From the NCBI GenBank assembly GCA_905215795.1, contig CAJMRV010000088.1, positions 1-7,003 on the forward strand: 7,003 bases of DNA, given 5' to 3'. How positions within the stretch are numbered: position 1 is the stretch's first letter; each line of letters starts with the position of its first letter. The notes beneath the pieces are model-generated. The model was not told the origin of the DNA, made no database searches, and saw nothing but the letters and a program-made list of their open reading frames with translations. Source of the stretch: an uncultured bacterium (GTDB taxonomy: Bacteria > Pseudomonadota > Gammaproteobacteria > Burkholderiales > Burkholderiaceae_F). Position numbers and translations under genes: made by a program. Positions 4,893-7,003 of the stretch are shown piece by piece.

Positions 4893-6416
4893 ATGACCAT
4901 TTCTCGTCGCAATGTTTTAACGACTTCCATCCTCGGCGGTGCCGCGCTCCTCACGGCCGGCTCCGCGATGGCCAAGCAGGACGCCTTCCCCAAGAGCTGG
5001 GATGAAACCTATGACGTGATCGTCATCGGTTCCGGCTTCGCCGGCCTCGCCGCCGCGATCGAAGCCAAGAAGGCCGGCGCCAACGTCGTCGTCCTCGAGA
5101 AGATGCCCACCCCGGGCGGCAACTCGATCATCAACGGCGGCATCATGACCGCCACGGGCTGCCCCCAGCAGAAGAAGCGCGGGATCGAAGACTCCCCCGA
5201 ACTGCTTGAAAAGGACATCCTCGTCGCCGGTCTCTACATGAACGACCGCGACAAGGTCCGCCTGCTCGCCCAGAGCGCGCTCCCGAACTACCTCTGGACC
5301 GTCGACGAACTCGGTGTCGAGTTCCTCCCGGACGCCATCGGTCAGGAAGGCGGCCACTCCGTGCCGCGTTACGTCACGACGAAGAACGGTTCCGGTTCGG
5401 GCATCGTCCTGAAGGAACTCGAGATGTGCAAGAAGCTCGGGATCCCCGTTTTGACGAAGATGTACGTCGAACACATCTACCGCAACCCTGAAACGGGCCG
5501 CGTCGACGGCGTCCTCGTCCGCAAGGGCTACCGCTTCCCGAAGGAAGGCTCCGGCAAGCCGGTCACGATGCGCGCCAAGAAGGCCGTCATCCTCTGCTAC
5601 GGCGGCTTCGCCAACGACGTGAAGTTCCGCAAGCTCCAGGACCCGAAGCTCTCCGAACAGCTCGACTCCACGAACCAGCCGGGCGCCACGTCCGAACTCT
5701 GGCGTGAAACCGCCGCCCTCGGCGCCATGCAGGTCCAGAACGACTGGATCCAGTCCGGTCCGTGGGGCAACCCGCGTGAAAAGGGCCTGGGCATCGGCTG
5801 GCAGTTCAACCAGACCGCGGCCGCTGAATACGGTCTCTGGGTGAACTCCAAGGGCAAGCGCTTCATCAACGAACTCGCCAACCGCAAGATCCGCGCCGAC
5901 GCCATCATGGTCGAACTGGCCAACGGCAACAAGTGCTACGCCATCGGCGACGCCAACTCGGTCGCCCCGATGGTCAAGCAGCGCCCGGGCTCCCTCGAGA
6001 AGATGCTCGAACGCAAGATCATCGAGAAGTACGACACGCTCGAAGACATGGCCAAGGCCACGGGCATCCCGTACGACGTGCTCAAGCAGACCGTCGACAA
6101 GTTCAACCAGGCCGTCAAGGACCGCAAGGATCCGGAATGGGACCGCTACATCAACAACGTGCAGGTTCCGCTCGAGAAGGGTCCCTGGTACATCGGCGAA
6201 CTCATTCCGAAGGTTCACCACTGCATGGGCGGTCTCGTGACCGACATGGACGGCCGCGTCATGGACGTCCGCGACGACAAGCCCATCCCGGGCCTCTACG
6301 CCGCCGGTGAATCCACGGGCCGCATCCACGGTGCCGTCCGTCTGGGCTCCGTCGCCATCCTCGACTGCCTCGTCTTCGGCCGCCGCGCCGGCAAGGCCGC
6401 CGCTGCTGAAAAGTAA
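4893..6416 (+). CDS. Tat-exported FAD-dependent reductase, fumarate/urocanate reductase-like, without haem domain
   Basis: This is probably a periplasmic terminal reductase that receives electrons from a separate c-type cytochrome and reduces an unsaturated organic acid. The 507-residue product starts with a Tat signal (SRRNVL at 4-9, hydrophobic stretch, likely cut after AMA27), then the FAD fold: GSGFAG (46-51), acidic Glu69 in VVLEK, and PGGNS. Compared with Shewanella flavocytochrome c3 as I recall it, the catalytic Arg is kept (R331 in KRFINELANR), as are the carboxylate-binding His (442/443, VHHCMGG) and Arg (R483, VRLGS). The substrate-side His of QAHPT is Gly289 (QSGPW), and the TEAVRG proton-relay segment is not recognisable, so the substrate is probably not fumarate. 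There is no CXXCH. The ATG at 4893 has GGAGG at 4879-4883 and sits at the Tat motif; the 47-codon extension upstream is non-coding leader. No cytochrome partner lies in the window. Confidence 0.88.
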   Translation: MTISRRNVLTTSILGGAALLTAGSAMAKQDAFPKSWDETYDVIVIGSGFAGLAAAIEAKKAGANVVVLEKMPTPGGNSIINGGIMTATGCPQQKKRGIEDSPELLEKDILVAGLYMNDRDKVRLLAQSALPNYLWTVDELGVEFLPDAIGQEGGHSVPRYVTTKNGSGSGIVLKELEMCKKLGIPVLTKMYVEHIYRNPETGRVDGVLVRKGYRFPKEGSGKPVTMRAKKAVILCYGGFANDVKFRKLQDPKLSEQLDSTNQPGATSELWRETAALGAMQVQNDWIQSGPWGNPREKGLGIGWQFNQTAAAEYGLWVNSKGKRFINELANRKIRADAIMVELANGNKCYAIGDANSVAPMVKQRPGSLEKMLERKIIEKYDTLEDMAKATGIPYDVLKQTVDKFNQAVKDRKDPEWDRYINNVQVPLEKGPWYIGELIPKVHHCMGGLVTDMDGRVMDVRDDKPIPGLYAAGESTGRIHGAVRLGSVAILDCLVFGRRAGKAAAAEK

Positions 6417-6455
6417 TTCCCTCGGAATTACGGTGCCCCGCCGGATCTCCGGCGG
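6413..6455 (+). other. Two hairpins at the 3' end of the flavoprotein gene, the first spanning its stop codon
   Basis: GTAATTCC (6413-6420) pairs perfectly with GGAATTAC (6424-6431) over a CTC loop; the TAA stop (6414-6416) lies in the stem. CCGCCGGA (6438-6445) then pairs with TCCGGCGG (6448-6455). Neither is followed by a T-run, so they look like mRNA 3'-end stabilisers or processing sites rather than terminators. Confidence 0.6.
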
Positions 6456-6485
6456 AGTGCACGGCAAAATGACCCTCTGAAAGAG

Positions 6486-6515
6486 CCCCGGTGTCCTCTG
6501 GACGCCGGGGTTTCT
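6486..6515 (+). terminator. Intrinsic terminator of the first flavoprotein gene (proximal)
   Basis: CCCCGGTGTCC (6486-6496) pairs with GGACGCCGGGG (6500-6510), 11 bp with one T-G wobble and a TCT loop, followed by TTTCT (6511-6515). The T-run is short, so termination may be incomplete, which a second hairpin just downstream would correct. Confidence 0.7.
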
Positions 6516-6522
6516 GACGTTG

Positions 6523-6556
6523 AAGGGGAGCGCTCCGGCGCTCCCTTTCTGTTTTT
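6523..6556 (+). terminator. Intrinsic terminator of the first flavoprotein gene (distal)
   Basis: AAGGGGAGCGC (6523-6533) pairs with GCGCTCCCTTT (6538-6548), 11 bp with one G-T wobble and a TCCG tetraloop. CTG and TTTTT (6552-6556) follow. It isolates the first paralog from the second, so the second gene should have its own promoter. Confidence 0.8.
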
Positions 6557-6615
6557 GTCCGCACAAAGCCGCATACGAGGGGAAACCCTCCTTTTGCCTA
6601 ATACCAAAGGATTGC

Positions 6616-6639
6616 TTGACAATCGTTAATAGTCTTAGG
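6616..6639 (+). promoter_or_regulatory. Shared 24-nt regulatory motif, copy 2 (FNR/CRP-like dyad)
   Basis: It begins TTGAC-AATC-GTTAA and ends CTTAGG, matching the element at 4745-4768 at 21 of 24 positions, although the bases on either side and the leaders do not align. It lies 150 nt before the second flavoprotein ATG. At the same offset as in copy 1 (36 nt from the first T) stands AAGAAT (6652-6657), a 4-of-6 match to a -10, again giving a dyad centre at -41.5; CATAAA at 6649-6654 is an alternative. Confidence 0.55.
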
Positions 6640-6670
6640 TGTTTACTCATAAAGAATGAGAATGAAGGGT

Positions 6671-6748
6671 GCGGGAAGTCCCGCCGGACCTTCCGGACGG
6701 GTGTCCGGATGCGGCGGGTGAGCTTCCGACCGATTCGTGCGCACCCGC
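6671..6748 (+). promoter_or_regulatory. Folded 5' leader of the second flavoprotein gene with competing stems
   Basis: CCCGC at 6680-6684 can pair with GCGGG at 6671-6675 (loop AAGT) or, as CCCGCC (6680-6685), with GGCGGG at 6713-6718, enclosing a perfect TCCGGAC-gggt-GTCCGGA hairpin (6692-6709). The GCGGGTG at 6714-6720 can instead pair with CACCCGC at 6742-6748, which ends 4 nt before the Shine-Dalgarno GGAGG (6753-6757). GTGCGCAC (6737-6744) is also a palindrome. This chain of exclusive stems resembles a riboswitch or attenuator, but no known class was recognised. Confidence 0.4.
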
Positions 6749-6765
6749 ATTTGGAGGACCAATCC

Positions 6766-7003
6766 ATGACCATTTCACGCAGAAACGTACTGACCACCTC
6801 GATCCTCGGCGGCGCCGCGCTGCTCACCGCGGGCACGGCCTCGGCCGCCCAGGACGCCTATCCGAAGAGCTGGGACGAGACCTACGACGTCATCGTCATC
6901 GGTTCGGGCTTCGCCGGCCTCGCCGCCGCCATTGAAGCCAAGAAGGCGGGCGCCAACGTCGTCGTCCTCGAGAAGATGCCCACCCCGGGCGGCAACTCGA
7001 TCA
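6766..7003 (+). CDS. Second Tat-exported FAD-dependent reductase, N-terminal part (runs off window)
   Basis: This is a paralog of the preceding flavoprotein, probably the same kind of periplasmic reductase. The visible 79 residues differ at only 4 positions (S24T, M26S, K28A, F32Y), three of them in or at the end of the Tat signal. The SRRNVL twin-arginine motif, GSGFAG dinucleotide site, Glu69 and PGGNS are all kept; the likely cut is after SAA28 or nearby. The ATG at 6766 has GGAGG at 6753-6757, 8 nt upstream. The catalytic half lies outside the window, so it cannot be said whether the two enzymes share a substrate. The gene has its own motif and leader and lies behind a double terminator, so it is probably a separate transcript. 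Confidence 0.88.
   Translation, partial: MTISRRNVLTTSILGGAALLTAGTASAAQDAYPKSWDETYDVIVIGSGFAGLAAAIEAKKAGANVVVLEKMPTPGGNSI
6949..7003 (+). repeat. 55-bp exact direct repeat with 5076-5130, inside the paralogs
   Basis: The last 55 bases of the window are identical to 5076-5130 in the first paralog, including all silent positions of 18 codons. The preceding 183 bases of the two genes carry 34 differences by my count, concentrated at the 5' end. The repeat continues beyond the window edge to an unknown extent. Confidence 0.9.

Noticed and set aside
4893..6416. Fused flavocytochrome c with its own haem domain
   Set aside because: No CXXCH motif occurs in the protein and its length fits the flavin part alone.
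4917..6836. Long reverse-strand open frame (639 codons) opposite the flavoprotein
   Set aside because: It is antisense to a clear gene, crosses the terminator stack and reads as low-complexity Val/Asp/Gly/Ala/Arg-rich protein typical of GC-rich shadow frames.

Overview
The window is GC-rich, tightly packed bacterial DNA. Gene order and protein types suggest a host-associated betaproteobacterium of the Burkholderiales, most likely Sutterellaceae (Sutterella/Parasutterella type). The reasons are a surE-nlpD-rlmD neighbourhood of the betaproteobacterial kind and tandem Tat-exported fumarate-reductase-like flavoproteins without a haem domain, a gene class these gut anaerobes carry in many copies. 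The taxon is an inference; there is no rRNA or other marker here.

Layout. Positions 1-240 hold the 3' end of surE. It is followed by nlpD (324-1205, a LysM/degenerate M23 lipoprotein) and rlmD (1377-2861, 23S rRNA m5U1939 methyltransferase), all on the + strand. The pcm and rpoS genes that usually sit in this cluster are absent. A strong bidirectional terminator at 2905-2955 separates rlmD from the convergent - strand pair fetA-fetB (4445 down to 2995), an ABC-type iron exporter whose two genes overlap by 4 bp. An AT-richer intergenic region of about 450 bp (4446-4892) carries candidate fetA promoter elements, a + strand terminator with no + gene in front of it, a regulatory motif and a folded leader. 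It precedes a Tat-exported FAD-dependent reductase (4893-6416). After four consecutive hairpins (6413-6556), the same motif and a different folded leader precede a second, nearly identical flavoprotein that runs off the window (6766-7003).

How it fits together. The left half is housekeeping: cell division and envelope (NlpD), rRNA modification (RlmD), nucleotide metabolism (SurE). FetAB is metal and oxidative-stress housekeeping. The right half is accessory respiration: periplasmic flavoproteins that probably take electrons from a separate c-type cytochrome and reduce an unsaturated organic acid. The most interesting signal is the control architecture of the two paralogs. Both carry a nearly identical 24-nt motif with an FNR/CRP-like dyad (TTGAC-N4-GTTAA) 148 and 150 nt before the start codon, while their 5' leaders have diverged and each can form mutually exclusive RNA structures near the ribosome binding site. 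The two coding sequences differ heavily at silent sites at the start and become identical for the last 55 comparable bases, which suggests gene conversion.
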